A stretch of DNA of 62,251 bases, taken from Streptomyces sporangiiformans. Lineage in GTDB: Bacteria; Actinomycetota; Actinomycetes; Streptomycetales; Streptomycetaceae. The DNA lies in assembly GCF_005768555.2 (NCBI RefSeq), contig NZ_VCHX02000047.1, positions 1 through 62,251 on the forward strand. The letters are read 5' to 3'. Below the pieces are notes generated by a model. The model made no database searches, was not told where the DNA came from, and was given only the letters and a program-made list of their open reading frames with translations. The number at the start of each line of letters is the position of its first letter. The first letter of the stretch is position 1. A program made the position numbers and the translations under genes. Below are positions 54,101-62,211 of this stretch, in pieces.

Positions 54101-54841
54101 GCCGGTGTCCAGGACGGCGACCTTGACGCCCTTGCCGTCGTAGCCCGACTCCCACACCTCGGGCGCGCCGATCTGCGGCACGCTCGCCTCCAGGGACACC
54201 TTCACCTTGGCGTCCAGCCAGACCTTCTCGATGCCCTCGCCGAGTTGCCGCGCGGCCTTCGTGGTGGGCTCGGTGCCGAGCGCGGGGGCGATGTCCGCCC
54301 AGAAGGCGGTCGACTTCCTGGCGCTCAGCGCGGCGCCGTCGATCCCCGGCAGTGCGAGGGTCCGGCGTGTGCCGTCGGGGGTCGCGCTGCCCTTCGTGTA
54401 CGTCGCGATGAGCGGGGTGGAGCCGGTCTTGGCGTCGGTGTAGCCCTGCTTCACCAGCTGGGTGATGTTGAACAGGGCCGGGTCGAGGCGGCCCGCCCGC
54501 AGCAGCGGGACCGCGTCCGCCGGTAAGACGCTGATCTCGCCGTCGCGTTCGCTCGACAGGAAGGTGGCGGCCTCACGGCCCTTTCCGCGGCGGACGTCGA
54601 CGGCGGACTTGCCGTCCGGGCCCGCGGTGAGCGACACGGTGTCGCCGGTGATGAGGGTGACGGTCTGCGTGCCGGCGCCGCCGGTCTTGACGGCGCTCCG
54701 CGGGTTCTTGTCGCCGGTCTGCACGAGCGTGGCGTCCGGACCGGTGGCCGGGGATCCGGGACCGGCCGCCGCGGGCGTGATAGCCCCCGCGAGTAGTCCG
54801 GCCGCTCCTGCCACAGCCCAGAGGGCGTGGAGTCTTCGCAT
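51134..54841 (-). CDS. Secreted S8 family serine peptidase (large subtilase)
   Basis: A 1235-residue exported subtilisin-like protease. Signal peptide: residues 1-26 (LWAVAGAAGLLAGAITPAAA). A propeptide-like region follows to about 220. Catalytic residues: Asp245 (VAVLDTGVD), His280 (GHGTHVAS) and Ser453 (NGTSMATPHVAGAA). A second GTSMGTP just before the Ser motif (about 435) is a decoy. The long C-terminal part has Fn3-like and PA-like segments and no obvious cell-wall anchor. ATG 54841 has GGGGAGG 10 nt upstream; the open frame to 55018 is not native. Confidence 0.93.
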   Translation of the reverse strand: MRRLHALWAVAGAAGLLAGAITPAAAGPGSPATGPDATLVQTGDKNPRSAVKTGGAGTQTVTLITGDTVSLTAGPDGKSAVDVRRGKGREAATFLSSERDGEISVLPADAVPLLRAGRLDPALFNITQLVKQGYTDAKTGSTPLIATYTKGSATPDGTRRTLALPGIDGAALSARKSTAFWADIAPALGTEPTTKAARQLGEGIEKVWLDAKVKVSLEASVPQIGAPEVWESGYDGKGVKVAVLDTGVDTGHPDLAGRIAGTKSFVPEQAVRDGHGHGTHVASTVVGSGAASEGKRKGVAPGAELLVGKVLADDGRGQTSWILEGMQWAANSGAKIVSMSLGGAASGPSDVLSETVDELSASTDALFVIAAGNTGPSEQSIGTPGIADSALTVGAVDKSDQLASFSSRGPRLGDSAVKPEITAPGVGITSARASGTSMGTPVDANYTSANGTSMATPHVAGAAALVAQAHPDWTGQQIKQALATTAKTNTVNSVFEQGDGRVDAVRAVRQGVFATPTLSFGTYEDDDTEVATKDITYTNTTDKSVELKVSSSLADVAPGAGTVTVPAKGTATVPVSVDPSKPAQGRYAGHITASADGVLVTTGVGFEKAPKTYDLKVSLVGRDGKASTAAAIYTLQELNGAYPDEYGFIGDTWTWQVPAGTYSMATWIPDRDAGGVAVGTSVVGNPEIKVDKDTEIVLDARKAVEIKPKTRQDSEFQGFSTNWHREGPGSAWGLTYSQGFWTDHIYVAPTQKVTEGTLEFSAKFRLYAKELTASVTSPEKSELSSLYYAQTYNGFPLKITGDRTVQAVDANGGTAADFEGLDVKGKVAVVGLGATEVADEALANATKAGAGYVIAYRKKPGFWIAAVDRATTTPLMIATGEEGARLTDLLKSGKKVRLKLGGTPVSPYVYNLLVAQSGSITQNQTYRMDSSNTAKRKARYYGAKAGEIGADALYTFRPWQLFGIENSNYMELGTERTEYYYVDPDTRTRHTVYPNWQASRGQWSPLRTYSKATTEPAENWLRQVVRPATSEEYGLSERTGDKLTLQVAEVSDATPGHYGYIDGTQDTAKGKLYADGRLVGNSVLGGYGTFDVAPDKASYRFELDVQRRAPWAAYSTSTHTEWSFASAHTEAETALPLLTVGIAPKGLDLLNRADRRQDSVVDLTVGNQLGSIRASSLKAWVSYDDGTSWKEVKAKHGEAKFRPAKGAESVSLRVRATDQDGNSIDQTVLRAFGLK

Positions 54842-55102
54842 GAGTGGGCGTCCTCCCCTGAACGCTGACAAGGCTCCCGGCCTGGTGACCGGAGGCCAGT
54901 GATCAGGGTGAGCGCCGTGCGGAAAGCGACTCAAGGGATTCCCGTGGCCGGTGAGTGCCAATGCCCCCTTCGGCCACGGCGGTTGGCGAACTCCCTGCCC
55001 TCCGGTGGCGACAGCCACCCAAGGGCCTGACGCCCTGGCCTAGCGGCCTGCAACGATCGGACGGGGTAGCTGACGCAGCATCCGGAGTGGTTCTACAGGG
55101 GG

Positions 55103-56065
55103 TCAGAGGTCGAGGACCAGGCGGTCGCCTTTGGCTCGGGAGACGCAGATCATCATGGTGTCGCCTGCGGCGCGCTCCTGGTCGTCCAGCACCGAGTCGC
55201 GGTGGTCGATCTCCCCGGACAACACCTTCGTCTCGCAGGTTCCGCAGATTCCCTCCTCGCACGACGTCATCACCGGCACACCGGCATCTGCGACGGCCTC
55301 AAGAATGGACATGTCCTCAGAGACCAGCAGCGTCCTGCCGGACTGGGTCAGCTCGACCTCGAAGCTGTTCTGTGGCCGGGCGGTGGCGTCCTTCTTCGGG
55401 GCGAAGCGCTCCAGGTGCAGAGATCCGCTCGGCCACTTCTTGCAGCCGGCCTCGACCGCCGCAAGCAGCGGTTCCGGACCGCAGCTGTAGACAGCTGTCT
55501 TCCGTTGCGGCTTGCCGAGCAGCGAAGGCAGGTCCAGCAGCCCGTATTCATCCTGCGGCCGCAGGCTCACCCGCTCTCCGTAGGCCCGCTGCAAAGTCTC
55601 ACCGAATGCCATCGAAGCTCGGGTGCGGCCCCCGTAGACGAGGCGCCAGTCGGCGCGGGTCGCGTTGACGGCTGCCACCATGGGCAGGATGGGGGTGATC
55701 CCGATTCCGCCTGCGATGAACAGGTAGTTTTTGGCCTTCACGAGCGGAAAGTGGTTGCGTGGCCCGCGGATGCATATCGACTCACCTTCCGTGAGCACGT
55801 CGTGCACGTAGCTCGACCCGCCTCGGCTTTCCGGTTCACGCAGCACCGCGACCTGAAAACGGGACCGATCCCCCGGGTCCCCGCACAGTGAATACTGCCG
55901 GACCAAGTCGGCTCGCAGTACCAGATCGATGTGGGCTCCCGGCTGCCATTTTGGCAGTGGACGGCCTCCCGGGTCGCGCAACGTCAGCAGCACGACACCT
56001 TCGGCCATTGTTTCCTTGCGTTCCAACACGAGGTCGAGTTCGACTTCGGTGCTGAGAGTGCTCAT
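55103..56065 (-). CDS. Phthalate-dioxygenase-reductase-type oxidoreductase (FMN/NAD/2Fe-2S)
   Basis: A 320-residue reductase with the domain order flavin, NAD, ferredoxin. RQYSLCGDPGD is the flavin-binding strand, FIAGGIGITPILPM and YSCGPEPLL belong to the NAD domain, and CEEGICGTCETKVLSGEID near the C terminus carries three Cys of the plant-type 2Fe-2S cluster, with the fourth in MMICVSRAK. ATG 56065 has GGAAGG 7 nt upstream. It is 56 bp behind the iron-sulfur/SCP2 gene and is the likely electron donor for it. Confidence 0.92.
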   Translation of the reverse strand: MSTLSTEVELDLVLERKETMAEGVVLLTLRDPGGRPLPKWQPGAHIDLVLRADLVRQYSLCGDPGDRSRFQVAVLREPESRGGSSYVHDVLTEGESICIRGPRNHFPLVKAKNYLFIAGGIGITPILPMVAAVNATRADWRLVYGGRTRASMAFGETLQRAYGERVSLRPQDEYGLLDLPSLLGKPQRKTAVYSCGPEPLLAAVEAGCKKWPSGSLHLERFAPKKDATARPQNSFEVELTQSGRTLLVSEDMSILEAVADAGVPVMTSCEEGICGTCETKVLSGEIDHRDSVLDDQERAAGDTMMICVSRAKGDRLVLDL

Positions 56066-56121
56066 GATCTGCCTTCCATTTCCTACAGTGATGATTCGGT
56101 GCTGCGTTCTTTTCTGGCCGA

Positions 56122-57471
56122 TCAGGACGGGAAGCAGCGGCCGAATTCGCGCAGCAGTCGGGGGGAGCCCTGCAGCTTGATTTGGCGACGCACCAGTGCC
56201 CACGCCAACATTGACGGCTTGCTGAGGAAACGAAGCCAGGTGCGCGTGTCGGCGGTGATCCTGAGATCCGGCTCACCGTGATGTCCGTCGGCGACATCGA
56301 GTTCGCGGTCGCGGATGGTCACGGTGATCTGCCGAGACTCGTCGCCGGTGAAGGTGAAATGGTAGGTGGCGGACATGTCCTTGGCCTGTTCGCGCTGAAA
56401 GATCAGCGGCAGGCCTTCCACCAGGCCGTCGATGCTGTTCGCGCGCAAGCTCATCGCTACATGCTTCGTGCGCTTGTTCGGGAATCGGTCGGCCACGTGC
56501 TGCTCGGCGTCGGAACCCGGGACGACGTAGACGGACTCTTCCTTGTCCAGCAGTGGGCGCACGACCTGGGTCAGATGTGCCTTGCGATCGTCCAGCCAGG
56601 GGCCGATGACGTCCTCGCCGGCCGGGCAGACCGACATGCAGTAGGCGGCCTTGTAGTTGGCGCCGAAGGAGAGGCTTTGCCACATCGACGCGCTCTCGGC
56701 GTCGCTCACCCGTGAGCGGTAGTCGTCGGCGTCGCTGCTTTCAGCGACCTGTTCGGCCCAGTCGCCGAAGCCACCCATGAACTCGCGGTAGTTGTGCGTG
56801 TAGCAGGCGGAGAAGTTGAAGTGACCGTCGGAGGCGATCGCCCCGGTCGGGCAGGCGGTCACGCACAACTTGCATTCCAGGCAGGGATTGAACTCGATGG
56901 GCTGAGAGGGGTCGCTGATCTCGGCGTCGATCAGAATGGTGCCCAGCAGGATGAAGTTGCCGAATTTCGGGTGGATGACGTTGCGGTGAATGCCCATCTT
57001 GCCGAGGCCGGCCGCCACGGCGACCGGCTTGTGCGAGACGACCCATGTTTTCCTGGGGAACTTGTCCATCTCCATCGGAAAACCCATTGCGGGGTTGAGG
57101 GCGCGCACACCCATCGCCTCCAGCTCAGCCACCACTTGCCGGCCCACCTCGTCGGTGTGGTCACCGGTGTGATGGAATTCCAGGTTGGCCACCGAGCGTG
57201 CCGGAGTGCGGATGCTCTCCCGGTTCATTCGGACCACGAAGCTGATCAACATTCGGACACCCGGCAGCGCGGCGTTCAGGTCCGCTCGCTGGTCGGCGAT
57301 TTCCGGCCGGTCGATCTCGACGAAGCCAACGTCGTCCGCACCCGCGTCGAGACATAGCTTGCGCAGCCATGCCGCATCCAGCGGCTCGGCGGGCCGGGTG
57401 GAGCCGCGGTCGCGCCGTTGGCGGACTTTGACGACGGTGGGATGGTCGTCGAGCTTGTTCCTTCTGGCCAT
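56122..57471 (-). CDS. Reductive-dehalogenase/QueG-like iron-sulfur protein fused to an SCP2 domain
   Basis: A 449-residue protein. Residues about 25-230 match the cobalamin-binding core of the RdhA/QueG superfamily (LCLDAGADDVGFVEIDRPEI, AAGLGKMGIHRNVIHPKFGN, FILLGTILIDAEI). A ferredoxin-like motif CLECKLCVTACPTGAI follows, then FSACYTHNY and AAYCMSVCPAG, whose usual leading Cys is replaced by Ala. Residues about 345-449 (ATYHFTFTGDESRQITVTIR to LREFGRCFPS) form an SCP2 sterol/lipid-carrier-like domain. There is no twin-arginine leader, so it is cytoplasmic. ATG 57471 follows AGGAAAGGATG. The substrate may be lipid-like; this is inference. Confidence 0.8.
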   Translation of the reverse strand: MARRNKLDDHPTVVKVRQRRDRGSTRPAEPLDAAWLRKLCLDAGADDVGFVEIDRPEIADQRADLNAALPGVRMLISFVVRMNRESIRTPARSVANLEFHHTGDHTDEVGRQVVAELEAMGVRALNPAMGFPMEMDKFPRKTWVVSHKPVAVAAGLGKMGIHRNVIHPKFGNFILLGTILIDAEISDPSQPIEFNPCLECKLCVTACPTGAIASDGHFNFSACYTHNYREFMGGFGDWAEQVAESSDADDYRSRVSDAESASMWQSLSFGANYKAAYCMSVCPAGEDVIGPWLDDRKAHLTQVVRPLLDKEESVYVVPGSDAEQHVADRFPNKRTKHVAMSLRANSIDGLVEGLPLIFQREQAKDMSATYHFTFTGDESRQITVTIRDRELDVADGHHGEPDLRITADTRTWLRFLSKPSMLAWALVRRQIKLQGSPRLLREFGRCFPS

Positions 57472-57491
57472 CGGGCATCCTTTCCTGTTTT

Positions 57492-58178
57492 CTAACGTGA
57501 TGTCAGGTGTGCAGTGACTGCTCGTGCGACCGTGTCGCGCACCTCGGTATGGGTAGGGGTCGGCAGGCCGCGTTCGGCGGCGAGTTCGGCCAGGGAGGTC
57601 ATCCGGACGCCGGGCAGGGCACAGGCGGTGAAGGTGGTGTAGACGCTCAGGTCGGGGTCGATGTTGAGGGCGAAGCCGTGGCTGGAAACGCTCCCGCTGA
57701 TACGCATGCCGATCGAGGCGAGTTTGCGGTGGTCGGGGGTCCACACGCCCACCAGGCTCTCCGACCCCGGCGGCGTCTCACGGCGGACCGCTGGAAAACC
57801 GAGGCTGTCCAGTGCGTCGATCAGCGCCTGCTCGACACGGCGGATCAGTCCACGGGCACCGAGCTCGCGCACGTTGAGCACGAGGTAGCCGATGAGCTGG
57901 CCGGGACCGTGGTAGGTGGCATGTCCGCCGCGGTCTGTCCGCACCAGGGCGATGGGCGAGGCCGCGTCGGGCAGTTGATCGTTCGGAGTCCGGGCGGTGT
58001 AGGAGATCACCGCAGGGTGCGTGAGCAGGAAGAGCCGGTTGGCGGCGAGGCCCTGTTTGCGCTCCTCAACCCAGCGGGCCATGTCCGCCTGCGCCGCAGC
58101 GTAGGGTACTTCTCCCAAGTCGACGCGTTCCAACCGCCAGTGTGAAGGTTGTTCGTCCACAGATCCCGGCACCATCAC
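57492..58178 (-). CDS. LipB-like octanoyltransferase homologue
   Basis: A 228-residue protein of the LipB family. The motif RGGHATYHGPGQLIGYLVLN, the lysine in DHRKLASIGMRIS, SSHGFALNIDPDLSVY and the cysteine in FTACALPG (normally PCG) are all kept, so acyl transfer is plausible. RGGHATYHG has His where housekeeping LipB has Asp. It lies 20 nt before the RdhA/SCP2 gene and appears to be in its operon, which suggests a dedicated acyl-transfer role rather than general lipoate synthesis. Start: GTG 58178 or ATG 58175, with AGGAG 7-10 nt upstream. Confidence 0.85.
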   Translation of the reverse strand: MMVPGSVDEQPSHWRLERVDLGEVPYAAAQADMARWVEERKQGLAANRLFLLTHPAVISYTARTPNDQLPDAASPIALVRTDRGGHATYHGPGQLIGYLVLNVRELGARGLIRRVEQALIDALDSLGFPAVRRETPPGSESLVGVWTPDHRKLASIGMRISGSVSSHGFALNIDPDLSVYTTFTACALPGVRMTSLAELAAERGLPTPTHTEVRDTVARAVTAHLTSR

Positions 58179-58391
58179 CGCTCGTCTCCTCGCTCATGAC
58201 CGCAGTTGATTACAGTCGTGCAGCAGCGTGTGCCAGCCGTGGCACCAGCATGTGATCAGTCGGCCACAGCCACTCCGCACGAGCACCTTGCTCACGGCGT
58301 TGCTTTGCACCGCGCACTGGGCACTCGCCGTCTCCTCCAGCGGGTAGCGGTGGAGTGGAAGACCGGCTTCCTCCCTGGACCGCTCGGCGAC

Positions 58392-59366
58392 TCAGCCAGT
58401 CGCCAGCTTCTGGATGCGCGGATGGTTCTCCAGAGCCCACCGCGCGGTCTTCGGCGGGCGCCCGAGCAGCGTCTCCAACTGGTCGGTGACGCCGCGGTAC
58501 CCGCCGCCGCCGATCAGCCGGGTCAGGGTCTTCAGGTGCTCCGCGGTGTGCGGAAACTCGGCCAGGGCAGCGTCCACGTAGGTCTCGTTCCAGGTTTCGA
58601 CCTCTTCGGGAACGTAGGTGACCTGGTGTCCCAGCACGGCCCCGAAGTCCTCCGCGAACCCGTGCATGTCCTTCAGCTCTGGACCGTTGAGTTCGTAGGA
58701 CTTCGAGATGTGCGGCGCCGGGTCGGCCAGGATCTTCGCGCACGCCTCGGCCACGTCATAACCCGCGATGGGTGCGAGCTGGTGGGTGCCGAAGGGCAGG
58801 CGCAGTTCACCGTTGCTCAGCGGGCCCAGTGCCAGCCAGGTCATCAGGGGGTTCTCGACGAACATGGCAGCCCGTACGTTGACGGTCGGGAGGCCGGACC
58901 ACTCCAGCACCCGCTCGGCGACCCAGTGGGCGCGCTGCTGCGGCGACCAGTCCGTGACGAGTCCGCCGAGCCACGAACGCCGTTCCTCCTCTGGTGCGGT
59001 CATCTTCTCGAACGTCATGAACGACTGCTCGAACTCGGACATGTTGACGAAGACCTCGATGTCACCCTGGGCCCGCGCCGCCGCGGCCATCAGGCTGACG
59101 GCGTCGGTGTAGTACGGCGACAGGCTCATGCTGAAGTAGACGCGTCGGCATCCCTTCAGCGCGGCTGTCACGTCAGCGATGGTGAGCAGGTCACCGACGA
59201 AGACCTCGGCCCCGGCCCGGCGGAGCGCCTGCGCGCGGTCGTCGTCCTGCCTCACGAACGCGCGCACCGGGTGCCCTTGTTCCAGAAGCATGTCGACGAT
59301 CGTTCGGCTCACACCGCCGATATGGCCTGCGGCTCCGGTGATCAGGATGGGATTGCGCTCTGACAT
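58392..59366 (-). CDS. NmrA-like NAD(P)-binding protein
   Basis: A 324-residue atypical SDR of the NmrA/HSCARG type. The nucleotide motif ILITGAAGHIGGVSRTIVDM is at the N terminus, with VRAFVRQDDDRAQAL and VFVGDLLTIADVTAALKGCR following. No catalytic Tyr-x3-Lys is apparent, so it may be a redox sensor or a quinone reductase-like enzyme. ATG 59366. It stands alone, 210 bp from the LipB-like gene on the same strand. Confidence 0.83.
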   Translation of the reverse strand: MSERNPILITGAAGHIGGVSRTIVDMLLEQGHPVRAFVRQDDDRAQALRRAGAEVFVGDLLTIADVTAALKGCRRVYFSMSLSPYYTDAVSLMAAAARAQGDIEVFVNMSEFEQSFMTFEKMTAPEEERRSWLGGLVTDWSPQQRAHWVAERVLEWSGLPTVNVRAAMFVENPLMTWLALGPLSNGELRLPFGTHQLAPIAGYDVAEACAKILADPAPHISKSYELNGPELKDMHGFAEDFGAVLGHQVTYVPEEVETWNETYVDAALAEFPHTAEHLKTLTRLIGGGGYRGVTDQLETLLGRPPKTARWALENHPRIQKLATG

Positions 59367-59638
59367 CGATGAATCCTCTGGCTGGTCGGGGTGAGTCAGC
59401 TGTACGGAAAGCCACAGGATGTGGCCGGCGATCGTTTTGGCCGTCTCGGTCGCCTGGGCTGTCTATGCCGTCGCTCGGCGTGGTGGCAGGCCAGGGTCTC
59501 GGTCGCATTCGCGGAGGTGACCATGCCCGCCGGAAGCGGTCGATGACGGCGAAGCCGTTGAGCTCGATGGCCGCCTTTACGCGGGCCTTGGGCCCTCCTC
59601 CCGCCGAACCGTGCCGGCCAGGCGGATTCTGCGCAGTG

Positions 59639-59999
59639 TCATCGGGGCGAAGGGCCGTCGAAGTGGGCGAGGAAGTCCAGGAGTGCGGCGTTGGTCTCCG
59701 CGGGACGCTCCTGCTGCGTCCAATGCCACAGCCCGGAAGCACCACCACGTCATGCAGTTGCGGGACAGCGCTCAGTGGGTTGCCCGCCCCGCCCGCGCCT
59801 CGGAGAATCTCGCTCAGCGATCTGCCCTCGTCCGGGCCGCGCAACGAGGTGACCATGTCACGGTCTCCCACCACGTACAGCGCGGGGACGTCGATCCCGC
59901 GCCCCCGGAACGCAGCGAGCAGTTCGTTGTTGCGCTCGATGTTCCGGTACCAGTTGAAGGCTCCGGTGAACGCATGCTCGCCGGCGTAGGTGCGTGCTA
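59639..59999 (-). pseudogene. Epoxide-hydrolase-like C-terminal remnant
   Basis: The minus-strand frame VARTYAGEHAFTGAFNWYRN then IERNNELLAAFRGRGIDVPA and LYVVGDRDMVTSLRGP matches the C-terminal half of alpha/beta-fold epoxide hydrolases. It then shifts frame at PGCG; the other frame continues HWTQQERPAETNAALLDFLA and ends at 59639. The N-terminal half with the nucleophile is gone, and the remnant begins exactly at the SDR stop. It was probably deleted when the SDR sequence came to lie next to it. Confidence 0.7.
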
Positions 60000-60701
60000 C
60001 TACTTCGCCAGCTGGGCGTACATGGCTTCCAGGTCGGCTGACAGCTGGGACTTGACCCAGCGGGTGGTGTCGTCGGCCAGCACCTCGTGCGCACCTGCCT
60101 CGATGCCGTCGAGTGCGGCCACGGCGATGTCGCGGGGGTCGGCCTTGGGTGCGTCGACGCCCGAGGTCATGTCGGTGTCCACGTAGGCCATGTGGAGCCC
60201 GGTCACCGCGATGCCGCGCGGCTGCAGCTCCAGGCGCAGAGAGTTGGTCTGCGACCACAGGGCGGCCTTGGAGGCGCCGTAGGGCGTGCCGTCGGCCAGC
60301 CAGGACAGGGCGGAATGGGCGTTGAGGATGTGGCCCCCGCCGTTGCGCTCGATGATCGGCACGAGGGCCCGGGTGACCAGCAGCGGCCCGTAGAAGTTGG
60401 TCTCCAGATCCCGGCGCACGTCCTCCATCGGGGAGTCGAGGTACGAAGCGCGGACGGAGGCCCCGGCGTTGTTGATCAGGATGGTGACGTCCTGGGCCTG
60501 CTCGGCGGCGGCTGCCACGGATGCCGGGTCAGTGGCCTCGAGCGCCAGCGGAACGGCACCGGGGTGGGTCACCGTGCGCGGGTCACGGGCCGTGGCGTAG
60601 ACCTTGCCGGCACCGCGTGCGTAGAGCTCCTCGACCAGCACCTTGCCGATACCACGGCTGCCTCCGGTGACGAAGACATTGGCGCCCTTGATCGCTGTCA
60701 T
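60000..60701 (-). CDS. Short-chain dehydrogenase/reductase
   Basis: A 233-residue classical-type SDR. Cofactor motif VFVTGGSRGIGKVLVEELYA at the N terminus, LINNAGAS, the catalytic Ser (NAHSALSWLA) and the Tyr-x3-Lys in PYGASKAALWSQ are present. Start ATG 60701 follows GGAGGT. Two AAACCGATCGGTTT palindromes lie 20-57 bp upstream, so it is probably under the TetR protein encoded at 61409. Substrate unknown. Confidence 0.9.
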   Translation of the reverse strand: MTAIKGANVFVTGGSRGIGKVLVEELYARGAGKVYATARDPRTVTHPGAVPLALEATDPASVAAAAEQAQDVTILINNAGASVRASYLDSPMEDVRRDLETNFYGPLLVTRALVPIIERNGGGHILNAHSALSWLADGTPYGASKAALWSQTNSLRLELQPRGIAVTGLHMAYVDTDMTSGVDAPKADPRDIAVAALDGIEAGAHEVLADDTTRWVKSQLSADLEAMYAQLAK

Positions 60702-60720
60702 GACTACCTCCACGAAGATG

Positions 60721-60758
60721 AAACCGATCGGTTTTCATCACCGTAAACCGATCGGTTT
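60721..60758. promoter_or_regulatory. Two TetR-type operator palindromes before the SDR gene
   Basis: AAACCGATCGGTTT occurs perfectly at 60721-60734 and 60745-60758, with centres 24 bp apart. The same word lies at 62011-62024 before the TetR gene. The sites overlap the likely SDR promoter. Confidence 0.75.
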
Positions 60759-61408
60759 CATCTTGCAAGTCGGGTTGAGTACCGGATGACTGCGGCGCGC
60801 GGTGTCGAGGTGGAATCGGCCGGAGCTCAGGCTTTGGGGGCCGGCCTCGTATCCATCGGCGGAGTCCGTACTCGCCCGGCGCAGGCCGGTGAAGCCGCGA
60901 GGCCGCCGACAGTGATCGACGTGGCCTGGCTGGACGTCAGCCGGAGTTCAGCGGAGTGACTTGAGGGGCGGTGCGCCGTACCACCACCCCGCGGTCGCGG
61001 TCGCCCACGGCGACGATCGTGTGCGTGCTCGATGCGGGGAGGGGCGCTGGCGGTGTGGGCGCCGCCGCAGATCGTGGCCCGCCTGGCTTTCGAGCGCGCG
61101 GCCGACGGCGCAGAGGGCGGCGAGCAGGCCCTTCGGGTCATGCTGGACGCGTACGCGCGGCTGACCTCGGCGCGCCCCGGAACGCTCCTGACGGGGAAGC
61201 CGTGCATCTGTCGCTGGGTGCCGACGTCCACGAGACCACAAGCTTCTTTGCCTGCGGCATGCTCGGCAACACCCTTACGGCCATCGGGCTTTCCTTCGAC
61301 GGTCGGGAAGCAGGGGCGTGAAGCCGTGGGCGCTGCTCCGGCTGCCGGAGACGGGCATCAACCCGGAAGAGCGCTCCGGTCGCCGGGCCTGCTCGAAGAC
61401 GTGGCGCG
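60759..61408. other. 650-bp region without a supportable gene
   Basis: Open frames exist on both strands, for example one on the plus strand ending LSLGADVHETTSFFACGMLG then NTLTAIGLSF near 61300, but none has a domain or a start site I can support. It may hold decayed genes between the SDR and TetR genes. Confidence 0.4.
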
Positions 61409-61978
61409 TCAGCGCATGTCTGCCGCGTCGAGCAGGGCGGCCACAGTGGGTGCGATGAGCCCGGTCAAGTCGTCGGCCTGGATTCCCGCGCGGGCGCTGG
61501 CGCCGTCGAAGACCAGGATGAGCTGCCGGGCCAGCAGGTCGGGATCGCTCGCGCCACCCTGTTCGGCCTCGGAACGGAAAAAGGCCGTCAGGTTCGCTTT
61601 GATCTGGTGGGCCACCCGGCTCGCAGGGTGGGTCTGATCCTTCAGCTCGATCTGCACAGCCAGGTACCGGCAGCCTCGGAACTCGGGCGCACCCGCCTGC
61701 GACTGCACCTGCTCGAAGACGTGCAGGATCCGCTCGCGGGCTGAGCGGCCATCGTCCGCCGGGGGCAGGAGGCTCGCCACGAAGGCAGCGGAACGCTCCT
61801 TCAGGCTCGCCGCCAGCAGTTCGTCCTTGCTCTCGAACAGCTGGTACATGGAGCGCTTCGACACCCCCGCCGCCTTGCACAGCGCCTCGACGCCGATGCC
61901 GACACCGTCTCGGTAGGTGAGCGTGGCCGCCGCCTCCAGCAGCCGCTCTCTGGGGCTTGGCTTCACTTCGGTGGTCAT
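61409..61978 (-). CDS. TetR-family regulator
   Basis: A 189-residue TetR protein. The HTH region reads RLLEAAATLTYRDGVGIGVE then ALCKAAGVSKRSMYQLFESK (about residues 12-52). The C-terminal part is a helical ligand domain. ATG 61978 starts MTTEVKPSPRER. A perfect 16-bp palindrome, the same word as at the SDR promoter, lies 32 bp upstream, so it probably controls itself and the SDR gene. Confidence 0.9.
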   Translation of the reverse strand: MTTEVKPSPRERLLEAAATLTYRDGVGIGVEALCKAAGVSKRSMYQLFESKDELLAASLKERSAAFVASLLPPADDGRSARERILHVFEQVQSQAGAPEFRGCRYLAVQIELKDQTHPASRVAHQIKANLTAFFRSEAEQGGASDPDLLARQLILVFDGASARAGIQADDLTGLIAPTVAALLDAADMR

Positions 61979-62009
61979 ACGGCGAGGTTAACTCGAATCG
62001 GACGAAATA

Positions 62010-62025
62010 GAAACCGATCGGTTTC
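62010..62025. promoter_or_regulatory. TetR-type operator palindrome before the TetR gene
   Basis: GAAACCGATCGGTTTC is a perfect 16-bp palindrome about 32 bp before the ATG of the TetR gene. It repeats the core found twice before the SDR gene at 60721 and 60745. Confidence 0.75.
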
Positions 62026-62081
62026 CAGGGGGTGTCGGGGGAGATGTCCGGCGCCGTGCGGACGCCTGAAGGCCACTCAGA

Positions 62082-62121
62082 GGCTCGGCGACGGCCTTGG
62101 GGGAGAGGCCGTCGCCGAGCC
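62082..62121 (-). terminator. Strong terminator hairpin
   Basis: GGCTCGGCGACGGCC (62082-62096) and GGCCGTCGCCGAGCC (62107-62121) form a perfect 15-bp stem with a 10-nt loop. It lies 90 bp behind the stop of the minus-strand gene at the window edge and probably ends that transcript. Confidence 0.75.
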
Positions 62122-62211
62122 GTCACGCTGTACGCAACTCCCCTCCCCGTGGGGCGACACGCGTGGGCCCCACTTCGGGTAATGGCCCCGTCCTGAGTGA
62201 GCCGCGTTCCG

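Noticed and set aside
51254..54526. A plus-strand open frame of 1090 codons
   Set aside because: It is the antisense shadow of the secreted subtilase, with no recognisable domain and an Arg/Gly/Val-biased composition.
55004..55019. GGTGGC-GACA-GCCACC hairpin upstream of the subtilase
   Set aside because: Only 6 bp of stem in a GC-rich region; not strong enough to call as a site.
61032..61637. Open frames between the SDR and TetR genes
   Set aside because: They overlap the TetR gene antisense or lack any family resemblance and ribosome site.
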